Shown: positions 1 through 7,004 of the stretch, in pieces
How the letters are laid out: each line of letters starts with the position of its first letter
How positions within the stretch are numbered: the stretch's first letter is position 1
Assembly (NCBI GenBank): GCA_947454585.1
Contig: CANGML010000039.1
Location: 1-10,048, forward strand
DNA from: Comamonadaceae bacterium
Lineage (GTDB): Bacteria; Pseudomonadota; Gammaproteobacteria; Burkholderiales; Burkholderiaceae_C
Direction of reading: 5' to 3'
Length of the DNA stretch: 10,048 nt
Notes under the pieces: generated by a model
Told to the model about the DNA's origin: nothing
Seen by the model: the letters and a program-made list of their open reading frames with translations, nothing else
Database searches by the model: none
Position numbers and translations under genes: made by a program

Positions 1-210
1 GGCTTGAAGTTTGAGCTCGACAACGCGCGCAAAGACATTCGCTACTACACGCATTTGGCCGAAGGCATGGGCGTGCCCACCTTGATGGGGGAAGCCGTAC
101 ACCAGTCACTCAGCATGGCCAGCGCCTTGGGTTTTGGCAAAAAATTTGTGCCCTCTTTGGTCGAGGCACAAGAACGTATCACGGGCGCCAGCTTGGTGCC
201 TAAAAACTAA
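1..210 (+). CDS. NAD(P)-dependent oxidoreductase, 3-hydroxyisobutyrate dehydrogenase family (C-terminal part)
   Basis: Only the last 69 codons are present; the frame is open from base 1 and stops with TAA at 208-210. The visible part matches the all-helical C-terminal domain of the 3-hydroxyisobutyrate/tartronate-semialdehyde/L-threonate dehydrogenase family. It contains FELDNARKDIRYYTHLAEGMGVP, the helix carrying the conserved KD pair, followed by a helix ending near SLVEAQERITG. Members of this family oxidise or reduce beta-hydroxy acids with NAD(P). The Rossmann domain and catalytic lysine lie outside the window, so cofactor and substrate cannot be judged. It is followed after 26 bp by an SDR and then a UxaA-type dehydratase on the same strand, which points to a role in sugar-acid catabolism (inference). 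The TTG at 4 is an internal codon, not a start. Confidence 0.8.
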   Translation, partial: GLKFELDNARKDIRYYTHLAEGMGVPTLMGEAVHQSLSMASALGFGKKFVPSLVEAQERITGASLVPKN

Positions 211-236
211 CCATCTCAACCTAGAAAGAGACAACC

Positions 237-992
237 ATGACACCACGTTTAGCGGGAAAAACAGCCCTCGTCACTGCCGCTGGCCAAGGCATTGGTCGCG
301 CTACCGCACTCGCTTTTGTGCGTGAAGGTGCGCACGTCATCGCCACCGATGTGAATGCGGCGGCACTTGAATCACTGAAGCAAGAATGTGGCTGTGTGAT
401 CGACGTGCTGGATGTGACTAAGCCCGACGCGATTCACGCCGCACATGCCAAGCACGGCGACATCGATGTGTTGTTCAATGCTGCAGGTTTTGTGCATGCG
501 GGCACCGTGCTCGACTGCACAGAGGCAGAGTGGGATTTCGCCTTCACGTTGAATGTGCGTTCACAGTTCCGCATGATTCAAACCTTTCTGCCAGGCATGT
601 TGAAAAAAGGAAAAGGCTCCATCATCAATGTGGCCTCGGTCGCTGGCAGCATCAAGGGCGCACCGAATCGTTTTGTGTACGGGACGACCAAGGCGGCCAT
701 CATTGGTCTGACCAAAGCGGTGGCGGCCGACTACATCACCCAAGGCGTGCGCTGCAATGCCATTTGCCCCGGCACGGTGGAGTCGCCCTCTTTGCGTGAC
801 CGTATTGCTGCACAAGCGCAAGCCAGTGGACAGACCTTGGCGCAAGTGGAGGCCGCATTTGTGGCCCGCCAGCCCATGGGCCGCGTGGGGCGTGTGGACG
901 AGATCGCGTCGCTCGCGGTGTACTTGGCGAGCGACGAATCGAGCTTCACCACGGGCACCTCACAAGTCATTGACGGCGGTTGGTCTAACTGA
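237..992 (+). CDS. SDR family oxidoreductase, BDH2 / 2-keto-3-deoxy-L-fuconate dehydrogenase-like
   Basis: This is a 251-residue classical short-chain dehydrogenase of normal length. Visible landmarks are the nucleotide-binding TAAGQGIG at 13-20, Asp38 at the end of beta-2 (ATD), which usually favours NAD over NADP, NAAG at 81-84, Asn106, and the catalytic Ser134, Tyr148 and Lys152 (YxxxK). CPGTVESPSL at 177-186 and the C-terminal DGGW are also present. The NVRS, SIKG, IRCN-like VRCN and DGGWS segments resemble human BDH2 (DHRS6) and bacterial 2-keto-3-deoxy-L-fuconate dehydrogenases more than FabG. The ATG at 237 has a purine-rich AGAAAGAGA stretch just upstream as ribosome-binding site. The gene lies 26 bp after the preceding oxidoreductase and shares its stop codon base with the next start (TGATG). 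A likely role is NAD-dependent oxidation of a 2-keto-3-deoxy sugar acid or similar hydroxy acid. The family is certain; the substrate is inference. Confidence 0.88.
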   Translation: MTPRLAGKTALVTAAGQGIGRATALAFVREGAHVIATDVNAAALESLKQECGCVIDVLDVTKPDAIHAAHAKHGDIDVLFNAAGFVHAGTVLDCTEAEWDFAFTLNVRSQFRMIQTFLPGMLKKGKGSIINVASVAGSIKGAPNRFVYGTTKAAIIGLTKAVAADYITQGVRCNAICPGTVESPSLRDRIAAQAQASGQTLAQVEAAFVARQPMGRVGRVDEIASLAVYLASDESSFTTGTSQVIDGGWSN

Positions 993-2515
993 TGTCGCCC
1001 GTCATCCGCATCCACGCGCAGGACAACGTGGTCATCGCGCGCCAGCAATTGCTGAGCGGTACGGTGCTGGCTGCCGAGGGCGTGACAATTTCAGGCTTGG
1101 TGCCACCCGGTCACAAGGTGGCGACCCGTGACATTGCCGTGGGTGAACCCGTGCGTCGCTACGACCAAATCATTGGTGTGGCAACGCAAGCCATCAAGGC
1201 CGGTCAGCATGTACACACGCACAATTTGGCCTTCAGTGACTTTGCGCGCCAGCACTTGCCCAGCGCTGATGCCAAGCCAACGGCGTATGTCAAGCCACCG
1301 CGCACCTTCGAGGGCATCGTGCGCGCCGACGGCCGTGTGGCGACGCGCAACTACATCGGCATCTTGACCTCCGTGAACTGCTCGGCCACCGCCGCACGCG
1401 CCATCGCAGATTACTTTCGTCGTGACATTCGCCCCGAGGCGTTGGCTGATTTCCCCAACGTCGATGGCGTGGTGGCTCTGACGCATGGCATGGGTTGCGC
1501 CACCGCCAGCGATGGCGAAGAGTTGCAGGTGTTGCGCCGCACGCTGGGCGGTTATGCCAAGCACCCTAACTTCGCTGCCATCTTGGTGGTGGGCTTGGGC
1601 TGTGAGACCAACCAAATCCAAGGCCTCGTGGCGCAAGAGGGTTTAGAGGAGGGCGTGAAACTTGCCACCTTCAATATCCAAGACACGGGCGGCACGGCCA
1701 AAACGGTTGCCAAAGGCATTGCCTTGATTCAGGGCATGTTGCCCGAGGCCAACCGTGTGAAGCGCGTGCCTGTGCCCCTGAGCCACTTGACCGTCGGCTT
1801 GCAGTGCGGCGGCAGCGATGGGTACTCCGGCATCAGCGCCAACCCCGCTTTGGGTGCCGCCGTGGATTTGCTGGTGCGCCACGGGGGCGCTGCCGTGCTG
1901 TCAGAGACACCAGAGATTTATGGCGGCGAACATCTGCTCACCCGCCGCGCCGTGAGTGCGCAAGTGGCCGACAAGTTGCTGGCGCGCATTGCGTGGTGGG
2001 AAGCTTATACAAAGCGCAACCACATGCAGATGGACAACAACCCATCGGCGGGCAACAAGGCCGGCGGCTTGACGACGATTCTGGAGAAAAGCTTGGGTGC
2101 CATCGCCAAAAGCGGCACCACCAACTTGGTCGACGTGCTGGAGTTTGCGCAGCCCATCAGTTCGCGTGGTTTTGTCTACATGGACACGCCCGGCTACGAC
2201 CCTGTGTCGGCAACAGGGCAAGTGGCAGGCGGGGCCAATTTGATTTGCTTCACCACGGGTCGAGGCTCCGCCTATGGCTGTGCGCCTAGCCCATCGCTCA
2301 AGCTGGCCACCAACACCGCTTTGTGGACGCGCCAAGAAGACGACATGGACATCAATTGCGGCGGCGTGGTGGATGGCGCGGAAACCGTGCAACAAGCCGG
2401 TGAGCGCATATTCCAAATGATGATCGACACCGCCTCGGGGCGCCCCACCAAGAGTGAGCGACATGGCTATGGACAAAACGAATTTGTGCCTTGGCAACTG
2501 GGTGCCGTGATGTGA
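992..2515 (+). CDS. UxaA/GarD-family sugar-acid dehydratase (altronate dehydratase-like)
   Basis: This 507-residue protein has the full two-part architecture of the altronate/galactarate dehydratase family. The N-terminal SAF domain (about residues 10-80) contains GHKVATRDI and the HVHTHN motif at 73-78. The catalytic UxaA region runs from about 107 to the end, with DGRVATRNYIG at 113-123, THGMGC at 164-169, GLGCETNQ at 201-208, GLQCGGSDGYSGISANPA at 269-286, DNNPSAGNKAGGLTTI at 348-363, FTTGRGS at 420-426 and DINCG at 453-457. Conserved His and Cys residues in these motifs are consistent with the metal-dependent dehydration known for the family. Such enzymes convert an aldonate or aldarate to a 2-keto-3-deoxy acid. 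The ATG shares its A with the SDR stop TGA, so translation is probably coupled. The neighbours argue for a dehydratase feeding a dehydrogenase. The exact substrate is not determined, so uxaA itself is not assigned. Confidence 0.9.
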   Translation: MSPVIRIHAQDNVVIARQQLLSGTVLAAEGVTISGLVPPGHKVATRDIAVGEPVRRYDQIIGVATQAIKAGQHVHTHNLAFSDFARQHLPSADAKPTAYVKPPRTFEGIVRADGRVATRNYIGILTSVNCSATAARAIADYFRRDIRPEALADFPNVDGVVALTHGMGCATASDGEELQVLRRTLGGYAKHPNFAAILVVGLGCETNQIQGLVAQEGLEEGVKLATFNIQDTGGTAKTVAKGIALIQGMLPEANRVKRVPVPLSHLTVGLQCGGSDGYSGISANPALGAAVDLLVRHGGAAVLSETPEIYGGEHLLTRRAVSAQVADKLLARIAWWEAYTKRNHMQMDNNPSAGNKAGGLTTILEKSLGAIAKSGTTNLVDVLEFAQPISSRGFVYMDTPGYDPVSATGQVAGGANLICFTTGRGSAYGCAPSPSLKLATNTALWTRQEDDMDINCGGVVDGAETVQQAGERIFQMMIDTASGRPTKSERHGYGQNEFVPWQLGAVM

Positions 2516-2564
2516 GGTCTTGAAGTGACGTCAGGGTGGGTCGTGCGCGGTGTCAGTCTGTGCA

Positions 2565-2598
2565 AGGGGCAAACTTTTAGAATAGAGGTTTTGCCCCT
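2565..2598. repeat. Perfect 9-bp inverted repeat flanking the pgk -10 region
   Basis: AGGGGCAAA at 2565-2573 is followed, after 16 bp, by its exact reverse complement TTTGCCCCT at 2590-2598. The spacer contains the TAGAAT hexamer proposed as the pgk -10 element. No T-run follows the right arm (TCACACC instead), so it does not look like an intrinsic terminator for the upstream operon. An operator for a dimeric regulator is one possible reading, and an RNA hairpin is possible if transcription starts further upstream. The symmetry is directly visible; the function is inference. Confidence 0.6.
2578..2583 (+). promoter_or_regulatory. Probable -10 element of the pgk promoter
   Basis: TAGAAT in the context TTTTAGAATAG lies 33 bp before the pgk ATG. 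It resembles the TTTAAAAT and CTTAAAAT sequences upstream of fba and purE in this window. No good -35 hexamer sits at the normal distance, so the assignment rests on the -10 match and position only. Confidence 0.45.
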
Positions 2599-2615
2599 CA
2601 CACCCCTCGCTCACC

Positions 2616-3830
2616 ATGAACGTCATTCGCTTCTCTGATTTGTGTGCCAACGGCTCGGCCAAAGGCAAACGTGTTTTCATCCGCGCCGACCTCAACGTGC
2701 CGCAAGATGACGATGGCAACATCACCGAAGACACGCGCATCCGTGCCAGCGTGCCGGCGATTCGCATGGCCCTCGAAGTGGGGGCCGCGGTGATGGTGAC
2801 CTCGCATTTGGGCCGCCCCACAGAGGGGGAATTCAAGCCTGAAGACTCATTGGCGCCGGTGGCGGAGCGTTTGAGCGAGTTGCTGGGCTGTCGGGTTCCG
2901 CTGATTTCCAACTGGGTCGACGGTGTGACCGTGGCGCCGGGCGAGGTGGTGTTGCTCGAGAACTGCCGGGTCAACAAGGGCGAGAAAAAGAACGCCCCCG
3001 AATTGGCCCGCAAGCTGGGCGCGCTGTGCGACATCTTTGTGCACGACGCCTTTGGTACCTCGCACCGCGCCGAAGGCACGACCTACGGCATTGCGCAATA
3101 CGCGCCCGTGGCCTGTGCTGGCCCCTTGTTGGCGGCAGAGATTGACGCCATCACCAAGGCCTTGGCCAATCCCAAACGCCCGCTGGCCGCCATCGTGGCG
3201 GGCAGCAAGGTCAGCACCAAGTTGACCATTTTGAAGAGTTTGGCCAACAACGTGGACCAGCTCATTGTGGGCGGCGGCATTGCCAACACCTTCATGCTGG
3301 CAGCGGGTCTGAACATCGGCAAGAGCTTGGCCGAGCACGACTTGGTGGATGAGGCCAAAGCCGTGATCGCGCTCATGAAAGCGCGCGGCGAACAATTGGG
3401 CAACGCCAGCATCGCCGTGCCTATCCCCACCGACGTGGTGACTGCCAAAACCTTTGCGGCGGATGCCGTGGCGACCGTGAAGAACGCCACCGAGGTGGCC
3501 GATGACGACATGATCTTGGACATCGGCCCAGAGACGGCGGCCAAGCTCGCCGCGCAGCTCAAGGCTGCGGGCACGATTGTGTGGAACGGACCTGTGGGCG
3601 TGTTTGAATTTCCTGCCTTCGAGAACGGCACCAAAACCATTGCGCATGCCATTGCCGAGTCCAGCGCCTTCAGCATCGCAGGCGGCGGTGATACCTTGGC
3701 GGCGATCGCCAAGTACGGCATTGAGAAGCAAGTGGGTTACATCTCTACCGGCGGCGGCGCTTTTTTAGAGGTGCTGGAGGGCAAGACCTTGCCCGCGTTT
3801 GAGATCTTGACCAAGCGCGCAGCGGGTTAA
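2616..3830 (+). CDS. pgk: Phosphoglycerate kinase
   Basis: This cytoplasmic glycolytic enzyme interconverts 1,3-bisphosphoglycerate plus ADP and 3-phosphoglycerate plus ATP. The 404 residues are close to the bacterial norm of about 390-400. Substrate-binding motifs of the N-terminal domain are RADLNVP at 23-29, SHLGRP at 63-68, Arg118, and HDAFGTSHR at 143-151. Nucleotide-binding motifs of the C-terminal domain are GSKVSTK at 196-202, DIGP at 302-305, WNGPVGVFE at 323-331, GGGDT at 356-360 and TGGGA at 378-382. The usual LLENVRF is [14 protein letters not shown], as in other betaproteobacteria. The start at 2616 gives the expected N-terminus, but no clear Shine-Dalgarno precedes it (CCTCGCTCACC). 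The gene is separated from the sugar-acid operon by 100 bp with its own candidate promoter, and its TAA abuts the convergent stop of the next gene without any spacer. Confidence 0.98.
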   Translation: MNVIRFSDLCANGSAKGKRVFIRADLNVPQDDDGNITEDTRIRASVPAIRMALEVGAAVMVTSHLGRPTEGEFKPEDSLAPVAERLSELLGCRVPLISNWVDGVTVAPGEVVLLENCRVNKGEKKNAPELARKLGALCDIFVHDAFGTSHRAEGTTYGIAQYAPVACAGPLLAAEIDAITKALANPKRPLAAIVAGSKVSTKLTILKSLANNVDQLIVGGGIANTFMLAAGLNIGKSLAEHDLVDEAKAVIALMKARGEQLGNASIAVPIPTDVVTAKTFAADAVATVKNATEVADDDMILDIGPETAAKLAAQLKAAGTIVWNGPVGVFEFPAFENGTKTIAHAIAESSAFSIAGGGDTLAAIAKYGIEKQVGYISTGGGAFLEVLEGKTLPAFEILTKRAAG

Positions 3831-4202
3831 TCACCACGCACAAGCAAACGAATACAGCTGGCGGCTCATGCTGTCTTGGCTGATGGGTCGCCATCCTTCG
3901 GGTACTGGCAGCGCTTTGATGGCGGGGCCATTGCCCATTTTGTTGGGGTGACTGCTGGCGCTGAGGGTTTTGTATTTGCCTTCGGTGCAGTCGTACTCAA
4001 TGCTGGATTTGACCGATTGCTGACCTGTGGGATCGGGTTTTTGCAGGTCATAGACCACCCACACGCGGCGGTTGTAGCCCATCTTTTCGATGGACATGGA
4101 ATCAATGTAAACGGTGGCTACTTCATTGCGCGTGACGGTGACCCACATGGCTTGGGCGGTCGTTGACACGACGACGAGTAACAGCAGAGCCAGGCGTTTC
4201 AA
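3831..4202 (-). CDS. Small secreted protein, surface-adhesin protein E-like
   Basis: The product is 123 residues with a clear Sec signal peptide: KR at 2-3, a LALLLLVVV core, and a probable cleavage site after AQA at 16-18. The mature part carries the pattern of the adhesin-E-like family of small periplasmic or surface proteins: a YIDSMSI strand at 32-38, RRVWVVYDL at 45-53, SSIEYDC at 66-72, GKYKTL at 75-80, GWRPI at 103-107 and a final Cys121. Cys72 and Cys121 could form a disulfide. The only possible start is TTG at 4202-4200: the frame is closed by TGA 13 codons upstream, and the next ATG falls after the signal peptide. That TTG overlaps the desaturase stop (TTGA), so translational coupling is likely. 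Its function is unknown, and the family name does not prove adhesion. The family match is from remembered patterns. Confidence 0.72.
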   Translation of the reverse strand: MKRLALLLLVVVSTTAQAMWVTVTRNEVATVYIDSMSIEKMGYNRRVWVVYDLQKPDPTGQQSVKSSIEYDCTEGKYKTLSASSHPNKMGNGPAIKALPVPEGWRPISQDSMSRQLYSFACAW

Positions 4203-5284
4203 GCTGCATTCATGGCACGAGGGCTGGTGACCTTGCCGTCATAGGTTGTCCAGCTGTCGGTCTTGAAGTCATACAGCTTGCAGTCGCGTGCGGTTTGCAC
4301 ATACCAGCCCCAGGAGAAGGGCTGAACGATGATGCGACCAGGCAACAGTTCTTCGAGCTTGCCTTGCGCTTGCTTTAACTTGTACAGCGGGATGCTCATG
4401 TCCAAGTGGTGTGCCGTGTGCTCCATGATGTGGTGCATCAGCGCGCCGATGTTCAAGGGGAAGGTCAAGTGCACGGTGGTGGACACAAAAGGCGAAGCCT
4501 TGGACCAACCGGTGCGCTCTTCGTGCCACGACACATCCACATGGGTGTGGTGCACATACACCACGAAACCGATCATGGTGACCCAGAAGAAAAAGGGCAC
4601 AACCACGCCCATCAGCAAGAGGTAGCCAATGGTTTGATCCGTTGCTATTGCAGCCCACACCATGGCTGCTACCCAGGCCGCGCCAAAAGCGGTGATGAGC
4701 AAGCAATCTTTGATGAAAATGGGGCGACGTGTGGGCATGTGTTTTTCGCTGGGAAACACCATCTTGTTCCACCAGATCTCAACCATGTAGTACAGGCCAG
4801 GGGCCCAGCCACTGCGGTAGACACGGTCTTTGAGTTGCTCCCACTTGCTCAAGGCGGCGAATTCTTCAGGCGTGTAAGGAGCCCAGACGAAGTCGAAGTT
4901 TTTGAGGTTGGTATAGCCGTGGTGCACCACGTTATGGCCGATATCCCACAAGCTGAAGGCGGTGAGCGATGGCAAGAAGGCAATGCGGCCCAACCACTTG
5001 TTGAGGTTGCGGTGTGGGGTGAGGCTTTGGTGGCAAGCGTCGTGGCCTAGGATGAACAAACGGCCGATCACGAAACCCGCTGCGCAACCGCTCAAGAGTT
5101 TGGCCCACCACGCATCGAAATACACAGTGCCAGCCATCAGGGCGGCCCACAGCACGTAGTCCACCACGAGCATCAGCACCGCCAGCACGGTGGTGCGTTC
5201 AGCCAATGGAATCAGCCACTCGCGCATGACTTTGCGGTGTGGCATGGGTTCGCCGGGAAGTATCGGTTGAAGGTGTGTGGTCAT
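4199..5284 (-). CDS. Membrane fatty acid desaturase
   Basis: This 361-residue integral membrane protein of the membrane-bound desaturase superfamily inserts a double bond into acyl chains through a di-iron centre. The three histidine clusters are all present: HDACH at 81-85, HNVVHH at 117-122, and HHIMEHTAHH at 284-293. An additional HHTH is at 245-248. Hydrophobic segments lie near residues 33-54, 62-80, 195-215 and 218-244, giving the expected paired-helix layout with the His boxes facing the cytoplasm. The ATG at 5284-5282 gives a typical length, although it is preceded by TCTCCT rather than a Shine-Dalgarno; ATG at 5245 (MPHRK) is an alternative. The frame stays open up to 5512, but that extension is intergenic-like and low in complexity, so I left it out. 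Regiospecificity (delta-9, delta-12 or other) cannot be read from the sequence. It is followed by the overlapping adhesin-E-like gene. Confidence 0.88.
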   Translation of the reverse strand: MTTHLQPILPGEPMPHRKVMREWLIPLAERTTVLAVLMLVVDYVLWAALMAGTVYFDAWWAKLLSGCAAGFVIGRLFILGHDACHQSLTPHRNLNKWLGRIAFLPSLTAFSLWDIGHNVVHHGYTNLKNFDFVWAPYTPEEFAALSKWEQLKDRVYRSGWAPGLYYMVEIWWNKMVFPSEKHMPTRRPIFIKDCLLITAFGAAWVAAMVWAAIATDQTIGYLLLMGVVVPFFFWVTMIGFVVYVHHTHVDVSWHEERTGWSKASPFVSTTVHLTFPLNIGALMHHIMEHTAHHLDMSIPLYKLKQAQGKLEELLPGRIIVQPFSWGWYVQTARDCKLYDFKTDSWTTYDGKVTSPRAMNAA

Positions 5285-5442
5285 AGGAGACGAATCGTAG
5301 TCGGTCAGTTGGAAGGCGCACTGATATGAATCAATTAGCTTACGATTATCGCTGTTTGCGTGAGCGCATGGGCCATTACCCCTTTGTTCCTCTGGGGGTT
5401 GATGCTTGAAAAGCAGGCAAAAGAATGCATTTATCTTGGGGT

Positions 5443-5467
5443 TTTGACCGCTAGGTGGCGGGTCAAA
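5443..5467. repeat. Perfect 7-bp inverted repeat upstream of pyk
   Basis: TTTGACC at 5443-5449 and its exact reverse complement GGTCAAA at 5461-5467 are separated by 11 bp. The repeat lies in the 226-bp divergent region between the desaturase start (5284) and pyk (5511), about 43 bp before the pyk ATG. It could be an operator, or its left arm could include a TTGACC -35 hexamer, although the nearest -10-like hexamer, GAGAAT at 5473-5478, is too far (23 bp) for a standard promoter. Only the symmetry is directly seen. Confidence 0.5.
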
Positions 5468-5472
5468 CGTGT

Positions 5473-5478
5473 GAGAAT
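5473..5478 (+). promoter_or_regulatory. Candidate extended -10 element of pyk
   Basis: GAGAAT preceded by TGT gives a TGn-type extended -10 sequence 32 bp before the pyk start. There is no -35 hexamer at the standard spacing, which extended -10 promoters can tolerate. This is a weak call based on pattern and position. Confidence 0.3.
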
Positions 5479-5497
5479 TACCGCCAACAACCCCTTC

Positions 5498-5503
5498 AGG
5501 AGA
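5498..5503 (+). promoter_or_regulatory. Ribosome-binding site of pyk
   Basis: AGGAGA lies 7 bp before the ATG at 5511 and fixes the pyk start. It is one of only two strong Shine-Dalgarno sequences in the window, the other preceding fba. Confidence 0.75.
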
Positions 5504-5510
5504 CTCACGC

Positions 5511-6944
5511 ATGGCCCGTCACGCCACCAAAATTGTTGCTACTTTGGGACCCGCTTCCAGCGATCCCGCTTTGCTTGAGGCAATGATTCGCGCAGGTGTG
5601 AATGTGGTTCGCCTCAATTTCAGCCATGGCAAAGCGCAAGACCACATCGACCGCGCCCGACTGGTCCGCGAAGCCGCTGCCCGTGCGGGGCGCGAAGTGG
5701 CCATCATGGCCGATTTGCAAGGGCCCAAAATCCGCGTCGGCAAATTTGTGGATGGCAAGGTGATGCTCGAGAACGGCGCCAAGTTTGTGCTCGATGCCTC
5801 GCGCACCGAACCGGGCGATTTGCAAGGCGTGGGCTTGGATTACAAAGAACTGCCCCGTGATGTGAAACCCGGCGACTTGCTGTTGCTCAACGACGGCTTG
5901 ATTGTGTTGGCGGTCGAGGCCGTGCGTGGTGAGCAAGTTCACACCACCGTCAAAGTCGGCGGTGAGTTGTCCAACAACAAGGGCATCAACAAACAAGGCG
6001 GGGGCTTGACCGCGCCTGCCTTGACCGGCAAAGACATGGAAGACATCAAAACCGCGATGAGCTTCCAAGCCGATTACTTGGCGGTGAGCTTCCCCAAAAA
6101 CGCCACCGACATGGAAATGGCGCGCCAACTCGCCAATGTGGCTGGCGCGGAATACAAACACAAGCCCGGCTTGATTGCCAAGATTGAACGCGCCGAGGCG
6201 ATTCCTTTGCTGGACGAAATCTTGCGCGCCAGCGACGGCATCATGGTGGCGCGTGGCGACTTGGCGGTGGAGGTCGGTAACGCCGCCGTCCCCGCGCTGC
6301 AAAAACGCATGATCAAGCTCGCGCGTCAGCACGACAAAGTGGTGATCACCGCCACCCAAATGATGGAGAGCATGATCACCAACCCCGTGCCCACCCGCGC
6401 CGAAGTGAGCGATGTGGCCAACGCCGTGATCGATGGCACCGACGCCGTCATGCTCAGCGCCGAAACGGCTGCAGGCAAGTACCCGCTCGAGACGGTGCAA
6501 GAAATGTCCAAGATTTGCGCCGCTGCAGAAGCTGCCGAAGATGTGGAGCTGGATGCCGACTTCAAAGGCCAAACCTTCAGCCGCATTGACCAGACGATCG
6601 CCATGGGTGCGCTCTTCACTGCGCACCACTTGGGCGCCAAAGCGATTGTGGCTTTGACCGAGTCAGGCTCCACAGCGTTGTGGATGAGCCGTCACCGCAT
6701 CCACATTCCTATCTACGCGGTGACCACCAAAGTCGCGTCCCAGCGTCGCATGGCCTTGTTCCGCAACGTGCGTCCTTTACTGATGGACACCAGCGCCGAC
6801 CGCGACACCGCCTTGGCCCAAGCGGAGGCGCATCTCAAACTGCGCGGCATTGTGGATGCTGGCGATGTGTACGCCATCACCTGTGGTGACCCCATGGGCA
6901 CGCCAGGCGGCACCAACATGCTGCGTATTTGCGAAGTGCGTTAA
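5511..6944 (+). CDS. pyk: Pyruvate kinase
   Basis: The enzyme transfers phosphate from phosphoenolpyruvate to ADP, the last step of glycolysis. Its 477 residues match the family length (470-480). Motifs in order are ATLGPAS at 10-16, RLNFSHG at 34-40, ADLQGPKIRVG at 67-77, LNDGL at 126-130 and NNKGINKQGGGL at 155-166, which looks like the PykA type. Next come LAVSFPKN at 190-197, catalytic Lys224 with metal ligand Glu226 in LIAKIERAEA, metal ligand Asp250 in VARGDLAVEVG, and ATQMMESM at 281-288. MLSAETAAGKYP at 314-325 follows. The C-terminal domain (about 350-477) has the ALTESGSTA phosphate-loop-like segment at 381-389. The start is supported by AGGAGA 7 bp upstream. The gene appears to have its own promoter region and is followed after 60 bp by fba. 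Allosteric behaviour cannot be predicted safely. Confidence 0.98.
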   Translation: MARHATKIVATLGPASSDPALLEAMIRAGVNVVRLNFSHGKAQDHIDRARLVREAAARAGREVAIMADLQGPKIRVGKFVDGKVMLENGAKFVLDASRTEPGDLQGVGLDYKELPRDVKPGDLLLLNDGLIVLAVEAVRGEQVHTTVKVGGELSNNKGINKQGGGLTAPALTGKDMEDIKTAMSFQADYLAVSFPKNATDMEMARQLANVAGAEYKHKPGLIAKIERAEAIPLLDEILRASDGIMVARGDLAVEVGNAAVPALQKRMIKLARQHDKVVITATQMMESMITNPVPTRAEVSDVANAVIDGTDAVMLSAETAAGKYPLETVQEMSKICAAAEAAEDVELDADFKGQTFSRIDQTIAMGALFTAHHLGAKAIVALTESGSTALWMSRHRIHIPIYAVTTKVASQRRMALFRNVRPLLMDTSADRDTALAQAEAHLKLRGIVDAGDVYAITCGDPMGTPGGTNMLRICEVR

Positions 6945-6956
6945 ATCTGTCGCCTT

Positions 6957-6962
6957 TAAAAT
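6957..6962 (+). promoter_or_regulatory. Probable -10 element of the fba-purC promoter
   Basis: TAAAAT in the context CTTTAAAATGGG lies 42 bp upstream of the fba start, in the 60-bp gap after pyk. It matches the elements before pgk and purE. No convincing -35 is present, and the upstream part would lie inside the end of pyk. An imperfect inverted repeat (CTGTCGCC at 6947-6954 against GGTGGCAG at 6964-6971, 6 of 8 pairs) surrounds it, which may be chance. Confidence 0.4.
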
Positions 6963-7004
6963 GGGTGGCAGTGAGATCAGTTTTTATTTTTTGAGGATTC
7001 CCCC

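Noticed and set aside
1901..2497. Reverse-strand open frame of 198 codons opposite the UxaA-type gene
   Set aside because: It is covered by clear conserved motifs on the + strand, and its composition is typical of a mirror frame.
2565..2598. Intrinsic terminator of the sugar-acid operon
   Set aside because: The inverted repeat is there, but the 16-bp loop and the lack of a T-run after the right arm do not fit an intrinsic terminator.
2847..3731. Long reverse-strand open frame (294 codons) inside pgk
   Set aside because: It lies wholly inside a certain pgk gene. Its His/Arg/Gly-rich composition is the usual antisense shadow of high-GC coding DNA, with no recognisable domain.
5322..5333. TGATATGAATCA as an operator in front of the desaturase
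   Set aside because: The symmetry is only four base pairs per arm (TGAT/ATCA), which is expected often by chance.
5404..5414. Small hairpin GCTTGAAAAGC in the divergent region
   Set aside because: A 4-bp stem with a 3-base loop is too weak to support a regulatory claim.
5285..5512. 76-residue N-terminal extension of the desaturase frame up to 5512
   Set aside because: It runs through the divergent control region and just into the pyk start. It has no desaturase-like features and would add an odd leader to a protein of already normal length.
5505..6629. Reverse-strand open frame of 374 codons opposite pyk
   Set aside because: It is a shadow frame of the pyruvate kinase gene, rich in His and Gly from codon bias, with no motif and no ribosome-binding site.
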